A DNA stretch of 64,000 nt from Myxococcales bacterium (GTDB lineage Bacteria; Myxococcota_A; SURF-8), in assembly GCA_003598065.1 (NCBI GenBank), contig QZKR01000108.1, positions 1-64,000 of the forward strand. The letters are read 5' to 3'. Shown here one piece after another: positions 52,701 through 54,180 of this stretch. Position numbers and translations under genes: made by a program. Position 1 is the stretch's first letter. The number at the start of each line of letters is the position of its first letter. A model generated the notes under the pieces. It had not been told where the DNA came from and ran no database searches. It saw only the letters and a program-made list of their open reading frames with translations.

Positions 52701-54085
52701 CTGGGCGGCGGACCTCGGAACTGGAACGTCGGCGCCGTTTTGTCGAGGTAGAAGGTGTTGTAGTTGTTGCCGCTGGGGTAGGCCAGGTTCCCCGCCTTGT
52801 CCTGGGCGTTGTAGTACCACGTCGTCGCGCCCTCGACGGAGATCGTCCGGGTTTGCTGATTGTCCTCGCAGTTGGAGCCGTTGCAGATGTTCCAGCCGGG
52901 ATCCGAGTCGGTATAGAGCTTAAACCTCCAAATGCCGCTGCCAACCGCGTTGGGGGTGCAGCCATTGAAGGCGGACCCGCCAATGTCGCTTGCCTGAAAG
53001 GTGATCGTGGTGTCGGCGTTGTAATAGCCGCCGCTGCCGGGCACCGTCGCCGGAATGGACAACGGACCAACGCAGGGAATTTTATCGTCGAAGTTCAGCG
53101 TCCATTGGTGATGGAAGCGGCGGTACAGATAGGCGGCGCCGTTAGTCGTCCCGCTGCGATAGTCGTCCCAGCCCCAGCCGTAGATATGAAAATAGTTGGC
53201 GCCCAAACTTCGGCTGGCGATGTTGACCGTTTCGTTCAAAGTCAGAACGGAAGGGCTTCCTGGCGGAGCCACCGTGGTGTCGCCGGCGGCGCCCCAATAG
53301 GAATCGATGTAATTGGAGCTGGTCCACTCGACGTTGGTCCTCGTGCCTTCGATGGCGCTGCAGGCGGGACTCGCCGGGGAGCTGGCGTTCGAGCCGAACC
53401 AACGCCGGCCGGTGATGTCCTTCTGGTGGATCACGACGTTGAAATTGCCGTTGTACCAATTTTCTATGCCGCTGGGGAAGCTCTGCACGTCGATATAGCC
53501 GCCGTTGCCCCATGTCGTATAATTCAGCCAGGCGGAGTCCCAGCGGATCTTGAACGACACGTCGCGGGGGATCGCGTTCGGATTGGCGACGTGGATGTAA
53601 TGCGCTCGGCGGGAACCCGGGTTCATCGGGCAGGCGCCCGTCGTCATGCCGTTGCCGTGATTGGCGTAGACGTTGTAGATGGCGTATGTTTTGTCGCTTC
53701 CGCCGCCGGACGGCGCGCCGCCGGTGCAGGTATGGGTCTGAGACCATTCGGAGCCGTCGGTGAGATACAATCTGCCTTTGGCGCCGCTTTCGCAGTTGTG
53801 GAGCACGATGCGCGCTCCATTTTCCGGAAAGAAGTAATACTCGTAATAAGCGCCCGAGGGCAGCGAGCCGTAGGTTATCGTCGAGAAATACGCCGGCCCA
53901 TCGTAGTTGGCGCCGTTGCCGGCGCCGATTTGGTTGTTGCCGCTGTAGGCGCCGCCTTGGATCCAGTAGCCGTCGTTGTTGGCCATTCCGTAGCCGGCCG
54001 CGGGCGCCGCCAGGCACAAAACAGCCGCCGCTATCGACAACAACAGCGGAGCGGATCGCTTCCATCTTGCATAAGACCGGTTCAT
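22739..54085 (-). CDS. giant secreted multidomain surface protein (about 10,448 aa)
   Basis: The start is MNRSYARWKR, preceded by GGAGG at good distance. The track ORF extends 44 codons further upstream without support. A signal peptide (SAPLLLSIAAAVLCLAAPAAG) is followed by an unrecognised N-terminal domain, then dozens of Ig/FN3-like repeats of 80-110 residues. Two recurring types are 'TPTWxW..D..SGI..Y' with 'DxAGNxS', and 'YTN..V.L....DG.KTVYVWFRDA.GN'. Three larger super-modules carry IgGFc-like, CBM35-like, LamG-like and CBM4_9-like domains. A discoidin-like domain lies near residue 8,150 and tandem 'THP..WY' repeats run from about 8,300 to 10,040. The C-terminus (about 10,045-10,448) is an FGE/C-type-lectin fold. 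No membrane anchor or CTERM signal is visible. The composition suggests a surface adhesin or carbohydrate/protein recognition filament of about 1.1 MDa. The reading frame is continuous over 31.3 kb, strong evidence of selection. Confidence 0.93.
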   Translation of the reverse strand: MNRSYARWKRSAPLLLSIAAAVLCLAAPAAGYGMANNDGYWIQGGAYSGNNQIGAGNGANYDGPAYFSTITYGSLPSGAYYEYYFFPENGARIVLHNCESGAKGRLYLTDGSEWSQTHTCTGGAPSGGGSDKTYAIYNVYANHGNGMTTGACPMNPGSRRAHYIHVANPNAIPRDVSFKIRWDSAWLNYTTWGNGGYIDVQSFPSGIENWYNGNFNVVIHQKDITGRRWFGSNASSPASPACSAIEGTRTNVEWTSSNYIDSYWGAAGDTTVAPPGSPSVLTLNETVNIASRSLGANYFHIYGWGWDDYRSGTTNGAAYLYRRFHHQWTLNFDDKIPCVGPLSIPATVPGSGGYYNADTTITFQASDIGGSAFNGCTPNAVGSGIWRFKLYTDSDPGWNICNGSNCEDNQQTRTISVEGATTWYYNAQDKAGNLAYPSGNNYNTFYLDKTAPTFQFRGPPPSNYAQGTSVTYRATESSGSGFLELRYWWSYDSDTCPRSGGNPNFSAWNVWNSSTELTIPIQEGRKTYVCVRASDKALNTTPFSFSASDQPCGGSCTSDPSQHNPSTWYPTSGPAKGYGWFAADNTKPVMTLASPCSTGTCVCDPNVGGGCACSGGADSCWFENNTNISVSMSDARVGHLACQWGSWPADVASLSFDYQSSKTVPYGGGDGLKTLYCKAWDTARNLTQAYYTYKRDIDGPPLTGVALESGWNSGWWTKNTLALTMNADDVSPVTKWEYCQASVCNQYTPSGGELCGENLCLSNRVVAVTDTPPAGETLKFRARNSLTVWGADTEADAWGPYTVMGAIRVDASPPSLPGVPYAGYRNLTADAFTPLKRPIWQWTKSADPHSGISHYLIRIIGPAEGPITTREYTVDHATFCSGGTGRCIWTTPVDLPEGLYTVNLWAYNTLNQTTGNPATPTGQVIGSIRVDLSPPNTLGAIVPNAPFEGNRYFVATSSPVLRLSAGDEYKPVEYWLATQQRTCANFVTPTGTIIPEGAGPSYGSYDMTLSNLQPNMEIQYWAFFRDGGGNCTLYDPDTNPATPSIRIFYDASPPTDGKLVICRNSGCGDCNAAGDQFTDTTSVFLKLCVQDAGLSMLKMAVTNNYVTNPTADVIDLSGDEANASWWDEYAAAANGNVGFSRRSLSGALGGPAMYYKALASGTGDNNRMMRDVMFHENNPLQTSLPVYRNVGGTNYFKYYKIAFNWACGATLAVGSPGLRFELLRAAPGTAVSVGPANLANFTCAANGSDFAESQPFTLAFGGSNPLDATRVYFYPRKNDSLASGEIYLDNVQVFFYPQANQSDDWIAYDTAKAWTLNGGTADSSGDGTKYVYAYFRDAVGNVLGTDYANLPRASIILDRRAPVSGTINIAGGESHTNQDYPTVVVDMDDKWSPLSVALYNAAPATAPQATAPEWVEVGDDSEHTIGSADYNGKWAAFANQADGIKTVYAYFKDAGGHVTTSAISDTITLDQTGPAISNAGIPGGNGQSTNNRQIDVQATLDDVQNWFYDGGQGTLKVCIEARSDGQNPGATPGCDTIVGNDTPDWLWADEGENTWSFVIPATFTSDKVWIDIWAQDGGGNVSGPDADNYVVLDMVGPECPPSSIQIVGKDKFDQDNVERTAVKAVRLSLNPIDSSGAKDFKWSIDAQNWTQPYAVPGPTPPYSFPWPPWEAAQYHDLFWGGGAVQGARWVYVLFTDNLNNPSPPDDPCDDSIIYDDQGPTGTVTIAEASIEPIGWTITPDVTLTVDAYDDWATSALPVEYRVCQLGGGGSYDNCQPNGPTGWGSLQHVSANHYSRSFSYTLDDGTEGEKTVVLFLRDRGGNERSPADQASILFDKFDPSCDVVIGGLDDPPYSRSPSCVEQVYLTDLKYDGSRRTNDAAFYCLKNDDAPCATWTPWLTSGGNGVQQFSLNHGLECGSNPLTNPTQGPKRVYLWCKDAQGRIGGTWTDDIFYDTVKPLDPSDKPHLPSTNGQPPYPLETSSNSPTVFWPSVRDINGECAEAATDCPFGSACTDNFCAPPLGSGLGSSAYEIQWTQDADCFATGDCTPAAYSDAADQLWPNESSHMLLSLADGLWHIRVRGRDRAENWTAWSQTSQIRIDTVGPKPPGANRAIVLRETANCGSTNEPAYTNLPSASVHLNVADDATPIEMVLSDSVNEWGDCVAPSASAVWQSYVACVPTFNMTGIADGTTREVKVCAYFRDKLLNSSGPYSDTIIVDRQGPSAPGKPYAGAVPEDTAPSSNPTPTWKWQASEDCGLFDAYGACLFYGIGLATAGDGCDGQPYKLYYGKEGWSEGEYIPVPLSSTQYTLSNPLPSPGTWYAYVYAYDKYCQRSAKSLVGTYVYDTTAPTDVDITLVCETCANGATFTNTGTVRAILRSEPGTTQMRLWDCVCDDPENPPPLPGAPPAWETYVGAKNVTLNVSGITAPKGKAGKCAQYKDSANNETAVVCDNILYDVWAPTGTVSAALADHFTNDLIVSAQLAANDGSPTWTDWTPYNFKIASSLSATTPPSTSAWVNFVSNYTYNTLVSGPTDGLRWVYVWYRDGGLNASEAGYVKTWYFFDDDRPVTPHKPEAFDSGTGQAFASTTSGTPSWRWPWTPGETTDPGYVEWNPGNPGDPGYPQAPSGAGSGLREAGVYQACWWKNPNPLALPCVASDAGADCSAAGRYSALIDATQYDHEGATTLGAGSWCFSVRSYDRAGNVSVWSEPGALDVVDVSQPGVAFLYPTESDPLEQEAASVKLAINPNNNPPSVDYAVRELSTGLWVDLATAQLSSALPQWGSYAAWGGAAGLRVQGLADGKAHRFVVTAAFSGGVEAQSPEAAARTYDRTPILEPTATPTADTANNRVSIALSNKNVAGFPLDGEADRYYANAEVSPISRGNAPLRRGIDFAPRRGTGFDQDLFVSVMDRSVARFDAGWTWQSGGGAYDTASKQYVVSPALASAGLKLVTYVNANEIKIGANTYTLANRGDTVTVSAAGLTPATAVVGLGPFTAKPNSSALGGMLVPSAYADLRFATVVTRGFGQVVVDVLSLDSSTTVKVYKDAGATPLAVQNLAAANSAYRFTVDVGAQAIVRVEADKPILAYYNNNGAAGNDYYPLPPVKKELFGVPSAAVYVACVEDNTVVTGYKSDGVQWTFACDAGEIQTQATSAGGNGPAYRLVANKPIAAVGVNDGTASEAEPLTPKDFLGTTFGVAEAPGYVALAAEQQGASYTIQRKAGGTTAGTFGGSGGSGYPGYVRLTGLSAGDVIVTSARAMAWFDDAASNKETGLLAWTSSATPPDANYDGIVSGIAYDWSRNVFYSVSSDTGETNGNWLRWHVLDNGLSWRRATAPISPVTLTSGAQSCADLATDGNYVYCLTSWTDPHPYTVYRFQASGGTPGQSPATVAAKGSFATAASDSSKGIAVYNGLLYVGGNGEVNRRVTVYRTADWPDGAGVWNETAMASFQLHSSSSANIGTLFSDGRYLYAHELGQGADDILFGHALVNSYAVLTAVSDAGDPRGRYRPTGGVADRFDAALGGWTQGRGSWQQGAGSVALSAPGSYSMLATSMSSSWRYFVVEADVKGGPKAVHAGLIAGYVNADNAYACVIQPDAAGQPKRAGILKQRSGGFDWVAYRDDMAFVADEWYGMRLVVTDRSLACYVDGAELVRTASLPAYPTGQVKTGLYASDTISGWASNGARFDNFRWTPVSGQQTAGIWTVAAADAGDKAAPDAPAKNTAHASGSSTPPGANPGADWSDDWYNANSITVRWLEPASNGTAYNFLAAALDGAHNFSAGFANPGFEGGSGPMAYNVFMDATGAPKYDDACGADDACAMRTHGGVSGWSWFMKSKPATQSKLLAVKAPVLSQNDKNFILEFDYFCPSATGVSAQGWEMKFRPAGSSGDLFDAAAKAYLADGAAVARDMSAFTCNASERGRVVASISTAGQGAAGKTYWFTVWSKTAADASLEMAIDNLSIRERTQATVTTPMAAYFVRWDHAAAYVADPQNPPVDMTTLGNTYTLQAAQAPSGQWSDVWYLHVLGRDGAGNWGAAQDYGPFRIDNQPPAAPAIACEDASDVPFVSGEWTNRFEAYCSWNDTTGPSPGSWSNCYNNASTCATYIGPNSDRQRSFAGPTRLDEGASYLHVKAHDKGGDTDAVPFIFKVDSTPAGEITSIACTGFVGAPMVGGWDSDWRKTLQTTCSWEQTTGPDPGHFYWCVDQLNACDPVAGGRSDEDASVALNMDFNSGNPYAANSGVYYFRVANKDTGGSSPTVFFRLKMDVLPPGKPVTAPTVPDAPWEWDAAENANIQVTADDTPLYTWGAPSDAHSGIDHYELCWSSSKGGCRPNPPLPTAAEYQLTDAEKLPGGNQKTYAYVRAWDKVGNESPWSDFGIVKVQTLVSLLAPAITPRIEYPLISGSGGLKIVINPSGNASGVEYAIYEETVTQSWVRASANPLIDNTLGALESDPDVAWRTFAQWGDAQGAIIEALYGATTGFAVKPLIDNTTYGFRVKARFPGLPSADPGDLGVGATEDRSKPETTAAFGGAYDATVSAMVVGYNHGGLLIEAEDFPTVSGMPFQKDASASGAAYRQPSADNQYIEHKFYVKQAGDYFLHVRGMFTSNLHNEIRYQIDGSGALIYTINPPGGIGRWGWTAGAGTGFAGLTTGYHTIRLSTKMTSGAPEQANVDAVFVSPTRLTADADLLNLGRHHGKYETVYRSATGLAGPFLPGGGVFDDFGRTSLGAGWQNAWAGETWSISSAGDPYPGSAHDDAVDSSTAIVYDADYANAVVEADALNRDTDAFGLMVHRTGAPAHYAFLLRPADGKVYLTRNADNLSNPVLTASLATAANKWYHLKAVLRGAEMRFFIDDVMVFNYRDTHSSVVGKRMGKAGFMSINNNPPAHFDNFKVAPLIGEGGFVDAQAVDLAAPDRPTVAQTTPTLPPGPDPVAPTLPGELSVQWNAAADNGTTYNYYPELHDLEGNSENLLADGGFERQPTAASPAWIITGSQNGVVKGTTALGAPYEGKAFQVWKTAGLVYQVYDRPSYAASQRYFVSAKLRSLNGSQLQLQVYASTNSPTGPWLPLFVDASSNPAPLVTTSTSWAEISKGFTAPSGKRYLMVEASLPSGSGSEWHGDDFKLLEVRADTMTSGVAGYETWWSQTPDDLVNPDPNHIDTTTTSASGAALGDGTWYLHLQAVDAAGNLGDILHVGGFRVDTTAPIVNLFYFDGIGPNIENPGDASHGDFTDAPDRKVTIVIDVTDADKMYLSNSSITPPNFAQGETWLSKYAFEPYMPSKLWTLPGTATQNGQFTVYARFMDALGNVSPSDATDSIYWDNQCPQKTFAINNGDLFTISTSVSLNISYTDLWTPVSIRTTNDPAGTSGWSAWQADPPLTLVRTINAVEGAPQTWWVDFKDGKEGGAGDIHSCKLSDTITYDITGPNCSNFILANGAGFTNTLDNIAVEAECYDDWTFANNQLKCTLANTEAGLGTVATATLFTMPLRTMWNLLGTSGPGQRIQKTVWVKCWDGGNNPDNPGSNLGGAKKSDSIMYDTRPPDVDKFEIWPDDTYIADGAPGLRTGNKTVDLYLRVMNATAVYEDWTPVSVRFSNDGTNWDAWREVVDHYGIPPVNPPTNPPMKGFQNWQIAGTEGVNEVYLQIKDGGGNLQTRTIRATIIYDSQGPTPGSPKAVTIDPSYKQIGPDGYYVMTRDLEVTVNAADGWLDIGFQLCNDNPATCAWQPPASCPTLLPADQNGQWCKYINSTTKADWSLSANDGPKRVYVRFRDGGGHMSSGVTEQWYDEVILDTGLPVCEIILNNGLLYTNSIVATATIGSTDNPPPSKFLLSNVDPHSNPPAWENLPYVPYDRTGWNLNSNNPMNYDGLHTVYVWCSDDIHDVGPYTDTIFLDTRPPNKPGTPIAVPSSDGYTTDSTPTFQWTPAQDVDPDGAGPAEASGIATTGGYDFCFKPASASDYLCGQVDDVQFTIPPEDALAEGVYKVKVRARDKAGSVSPYSDEYTITIDNSPPNGSVVIVDNEGTAPPTPGWVKTNVVSADFFADPDVVVFLFAANADPNPAAGGWLLYNVRPTRWSSITLNDVESTEQTVRAIYRDRAGNLSAVVRDNVRLDKTRPLPLTGLTCPTLTSNDKPTCTWNPLSDALSGVATVDPYQVWYKLSSESTWTPKFSQTTSYTWETALADGTYSVKVEGFDKARNSVVSAEVTMRVDAHPPTGTVVISGDTAPGPAYTNNAIVTLYLTANEPVVVAVSYEPIQPPLGSFTGSHTATPTLPPVELRNPLSGGVKTIYVWFMDEANNVSNAFDTIVLDILAPPPIANLSPGPPVTGNTRPTWTWTWAGEAQNDAIGQSGPHPTQTFELQWKRGSGDYTTPTYKSYSEICTGVNCAFTHEIPLAKGLWTMKVRAQDAAGNFSTETLGQVEINVVTEPEAPVVTALGDRPMEGVKGAAKITLRVDPENHPGTEYAIYEAISGKYVKPDGAIAGLESDPSIWQTKAQWDGTEGGVVIKGFSDGIEHGQVYAFRAKASTVGYESPLGPVEPFVMGDRVGTVGGALTPTAAPNGSNTAFAWTFGWKALSQENPPLDPGYAQYVVSEEIAAAGVEVVSLVDNNKITAGASLVALNRGQGHVFPPAQLTPATKIVGTGPFTAKADGGAIGAMLTPRTYASDRFATVITRGGANVIVDVLALHDGTAVALYQGSSGAPLPGQTATAALNRYGHYRFNVSISKNAVLRVEASREILATVNTGNVGGDDYYRLTPLDTELYGVPSSTLYVACVENGTSFTAYKSDGATWAQTCNLGDMKMLATSAAGAGPALRISSNKPLAAVGIDDDGTPSNGGEAEPLLPKRFLSNAFMLPANASYVALALRHKGGAYSVYDATGAIVASGVVAGAPGSGYPGHLKLASRSKGDLIVTDSPAAAYFDTQAGGLETGLAGWPIWVNVVSRSDGGTGPYTAANGWFDDFGADQRSSKYSEVFTAPGGGGWTVANGRLASGDINVNTGLVYNGDPTADVSVEADVYNSDDDLMGLIFRYSSASDYYIFALRPETQSFVLLKRLNAPGSPGVGGEVLADNPMPIAANAWRHLRVVARGGRIQCYLGDYMAIDYLDEDPLPAGKAGIFSGSNNPRMQADNLDIAPLEPTNYLIDNGARDITPPQAVTNLALDPADPDNHQVEVWSKNPNVDVVWTAAQDRPTTYSFVQDVLDPDGNANHGFANGSFERPEGAANLWDAFGWTEDHGDCTGQDCYYRENSGVNFTGASNYVWRAASLAGDGQQTIILDQSVAALSVVNTAFLFEFDYKCADGTGAHGWNLAFADMSGQSPSSTLRSAGKSADPSSSALVDRDMANFTCADGEVGRFRAMVQTDGVANRGYAFTMREHAQAEERQEILIDNLRVRRSASATLLSGLGGYAFACCTAPDCVVNPMIASGPTQTRLTCPFGTSASNYLRIRPVDAQGSWAAEADTATIGPFWIDLIKPGTPGLPTTDRNPTGDTTPTWTWTAPADQISGLRTEDKTYKVVWSRTWHPSEPLDDIIDYVTGSPTYTHSTPLDVGQWYFWVYAYDKAGNESAQSPQASLIVDTAGCSLTGVTINNGAAATNSSVVSVRIAKTGAACDYIRISDSSTPPTCQMSQWTTWQPSMNYTLAAGADGNRTVYVWLRDLACNQSGPLSASILLDKTSPNAPTDVASTENPSASTTPTWNWHRPADPGADTGAGSGLMPAGLDGTYKLEWDATSQFNSPKRKEKRVDADFVEDMGAYWLVTRVHPNTASDGASGELIPDGVWWVRAYAYDAVGNVSQASAPAQVTIDTTAPAATFSIWVGDEEMPAWANAPDVTLKGTASDAWTPIYVSILNSRSSTPLSREEFLNFESLGPSGAFTKPWNLNTGLGDISDGLRCVQTVFADAGGNVLYPPVVKCINLDFSPPDCDGPLYFDYEESGYGVVVRWDPISDAGGQGANQVFLEVAVGDACLGSCQGSACDACFAPILAQSATGPRQKYYFADNGDLNEMNDGMTPGETYHFRYRCSDVLGTLSSWYTEAGILGQDFRPPAVPANVQTTVAAGSPVNYGEQGQGYVTVKWNVVSDAHHYNVYGSTTQSDVGNLLVAAGCTDGDPGSTCALAVDGSHSTSNPSSYWSMASVSSATVAWKFAVSHRIISKLRVHFLDTSHRVFKNQRVALTRYNPPTGELTFYSSRGFRADYGQMGIEVPNEWRTVGGSPVSTPGYDATNVTVEFIRPVGEDGISTANDNSTAAIIEVEAYSNRLNEAPILQPNPLPDPAVVQHTLTVGDSQTWYLRVDAVDANGNVSDSSTITTATTPDASRPQAPALSSDSHPNPTECYASRAVDFQWSASDTSGIVNHQWIVDQILTDPIDTNPAIVADDLSEQGAGPFQASWNVTGDGTWYVHVRSQNGSLLWSAWTTLKVNVDTYEPQVVFLTSPTHDYLNDYNDQNDRWLANNSPQFTWGVDPASACGVLGFYYEFDNTAPAEWVDPENPNDPDALLPLIYGPPWQALFSDKADGTWYFHVKAKSKAGQWGPAKHYRVLIDKNPPAITVSVAPQADPAKWYSTAYADVTWLGATEGGIQKYRFDLTRTENDNNYSAFQYEVGPETLSHRFDFTPNLPTDDGEWWFHISAQSASGAWTSPPVHRRIRVDIEPQKPIVSCPTHPQDGNGNPIGWQNDSTPDFSWLVASPFSGISDYAYTITPNAPDPIADPEANRKGPGTTYSQTTPLANGVWYFNVRAKNSATVVAGLSGPAWGDATNYKIQVDSGPLNPTIRSDWYPVQTDWYPEGNLGSPPVFKFWSAAYSGVTKFIWAYADNASFTPTEGCATCSESAAAADPAPPPDIDFSGAPAYKGTASPANKPPGVWYLHVIAKNGLGLYSTKSTYRVQINKPSEVASVARTYPVAKVAVNSQDVHLYANALQEAVVRITDFNGRENIRRVFLAVAVQGSSPWVTTRGLFMAEWDPAQARYVFSESGASFNNDKVQISQSKSAVTAVAGDGTAWDFHFWWALLDGYGDIQQNKLFVKVADYTVESDWSNPSNTAICGATAPARCQFNSNLRIAETGLIYPPSPPSPPTGSSDWINTDRPTFQAGAVVDPNAADTELYKFMVAAGTDAETDPNPSHPNYPRAWTSGWLSTPSWQPPAGNLKPGTYFWKVLTKDNESETEWIGDCNSPANGCSPRAVHVDGLPPALVQLSAVWAVPAGPLGWYRDDQPQIYWSFSAYSGVDRYEYWLTKPNGENLPTSSVGGSVTTALVSLSQLQGLWKFTIRARSMAGNWSPTYSLDLKSDTSGPGAPNIYSDTHPNESTWYQSSSVWLRWPYLTDVSGIYCYSYRVNPANNDAGYTCETSDPYLNTTMSSRANEFYVRARNGAGGWGGQDKFTVRIDTTAPYGSSPGTGPVVDYASHDPNVWTNLRKPTFLFHANEDLSSVVEYCAVIDQIDPNSPLNSGYWQNADFCLNHADSYMTTIGSYTHPTNLNDGVFWFHVLARNNSLSNPADPTSGKWSAYTHARILVDYTNPAAPTISSSTHPMSANWYRHSTLSLAWQKGADPLDPYFAQYAGLPAYIEKHAYRECTTNCGAPVGDEQFVVIAKNPGFNPNLEWALPFPSGGGSITNLDLTSAAYAPADGEWTFAVKLVSQSGLASLNGVFDLRIDTTTPADLTIVSPTHPEHQARANATPVFNWDGVDNESGVGSWCVNLHKVPAAQDPYLDANKGDCDTANAAYLIANPSTRTKSYALSTLYPGNENGHYWLNLKARNNAKNSAHTSDGVWSSVVRYHIVVDATPVAIQIDSVDNYPVESIWYAYNSADPPAKKNPVFRFRGNAASGIQKFRVRQNLASVAPGAACDLNFNPAAETWTEIANSCTNNPATKEYTVPAADGEYCFVVQALSCTGGATWSTPAFWKLRLDVTAPAVLDADVGSTTHSVGSATNGYTADWCDYKDAQMTCRNPMLRFIAKDTGSDAWGAGRILGYSWKFNQQKPEAGFDCEACGANQACIDACPAKSEMTPDGLWNPAAGTYYKRLDYEDVDNGVWYLHVRAHSNTKRYDSTTQTHQAYKDWGSVSHYAIKIDIAPEGMTKVPNGLIVIGSSTSSFVDEADHYARVPAFYIGTHEVTNAEFKACKDNYTTTGVTCEPGYSLDDCVRRKDSGWTWNTNTMECVSASSPQKCNANANEYCSPSASKCATGCENVTSNPADYGSELRARYFDNLSLYGKYPVLSVTWYAAQQYCLYKEGRLPTEHEWETAAKGYRYQSCAGPADCAASGTSCLTFAGGQKLCAENLDEPLPVENTNRWPWSSGFAPDTLTPKPLNYAGSTNAAGQALRDTTPADIGASGVSACFYDGAAGGHTTSDFGLIYTDDGRMTDWSTLEAEWLCDMSGNVAEWVLDWYGPYMTGQAWNNLPGTGQYPPALVSNGECYTRCEGDTACRSTCEYKTVRGGSYASSQSETRVQYRQLVKPQFGLSDIGFRCAKQAPEDP
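22742..23950 (-). other. C-terminal FGE-sulfatase/C-type-lectin-fold domain of the giant protein
   Basis: The last roughly 400 residues read FYIGTHEVTNAEFKACKD, YPVLSVTWYAAQQYC, GRLPTEHEWETAAKG, DMSGNVAEWVLDW, VRGGSY and DIGFRCA. These are all conserved blocks of the formylglycine-generating-enzyme family. The two catalytic Cys positions are Ser and Thr, so it is not an FGE enzyme. It may be a binding tip or a docking site. Confidence 0.85.
23960..29200 (-). repeat. about 13 tandem 'THP..WY' domains in the giant protein
   Basis: Units of about 95-130 residues share 'SxTHPxxxxWYxxxxxxFxW', then 'GI.KY.Y' and 'DGxWYFHVRAxNxAGxWS', then 'I.VD..P'. Examples are SDTHPNESTWYQSSSVWLRW and SSTHPMSANWYRHSTLSLAW. 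They are diverged, so they were not duplicated recently. The array resembles a stalk leading to the C-terminal FGE-fold domain. Confidence 0.75.
29390..29870 (-). other. discoidin (F5/8 type C)-like domain in the giant protein
   Basis: About 160 residues from AAGCTDGDPGSTCALAVDGS to VEFIRPVGEDG and IIEVEAYSNR follow the discoidin pattern: an early 'A.DG...T.W', a central strand set and a late 'EVE.Y'. Discoidin domains bind sugars or lipids. The assignment is by pattern only. Confidence 0.5.
31960..34880 (-). repeat. super-module copy 3 of the giant protein
   Basis: In protein order: an FN3-like domain (PGTEYAIYEAISGKY), an IgGFc-binding-like domain of about 340 residues (VEVVSLVDNNKITAG to ETGLAGW), a LamG-like domain (WFDDFGADQ to ADNLDIAP), a linker, and a CBM4_9-like domain (GFANGSFERPEG to ILIDNLRV). 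It is homologous to copy 1 across all parts except the propeller insert. Confidence 0.75.
38740..40970 (-). repeat. super-module copy 2 of the giant protein, with a CBM35-like domain
   Basis: The order is FN3-like (GVEYAIYEETVTQSW), CBM6/35-like (LLIEAEDFPTVSG to NVDAVFVSPT), LamG-like (FDDFGRTSLGAGW to HFDNFKVAP) and CBM4_9-like (LLADGGFERQP to GDDFKLLEV). The IgGFc-like domain of copies 1 and 3 is replaced by the CBM35-like one. Confidence 0.75.
42190..45960 (-). repeat. super-module copy 1 of the giant protein, with a propeller-like insert
   Basis: The order is FN3-like (VDYAVRELSTGLW), IgGFc-like (LKLVTYVNANEIKIG to ETGLLAW), a beta-propeller-like segment of about 220 residues (IVSGIAYDWSRNVFYSV to GHALVNSYAVL), LamG-like (DRFDAALGGW to ARFDNFRW) and CBM4_9-like (GFANPGFEGG to AIDNLSIRE). 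It is the largest of the three copies. Confidence 0.75.
46000..53100 (-). repeat. N-terminal Ig/FN3-like repeat array of the giant protein
   Basis: About 2,350 residues of alternating 80-110-residue beta domains. Boundaries are marked by 'DTTAP/DRQGP'-type linkers and 'DKAGN', 'DGLKTLYCKAWD' and 'DGIKTVYAYFKDAGG' motifs. One domain near 50.1-50.8 kb carries a CBM4_9-like insertion (EIYLDNVQVFFYP). Copies are strongly diverged at both protein and DNA level. Confidence 0.75.
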
Positions 54086-54180
54086 GGCGGCCTCCGAAGG
54101 GATACGAATTCCCCAAGTCGCGGCGTCAAGGCGGGTCGTCTTCGTTTTCATCGTTCTGCTCGTTCTCGTCCTTGTCCCGT

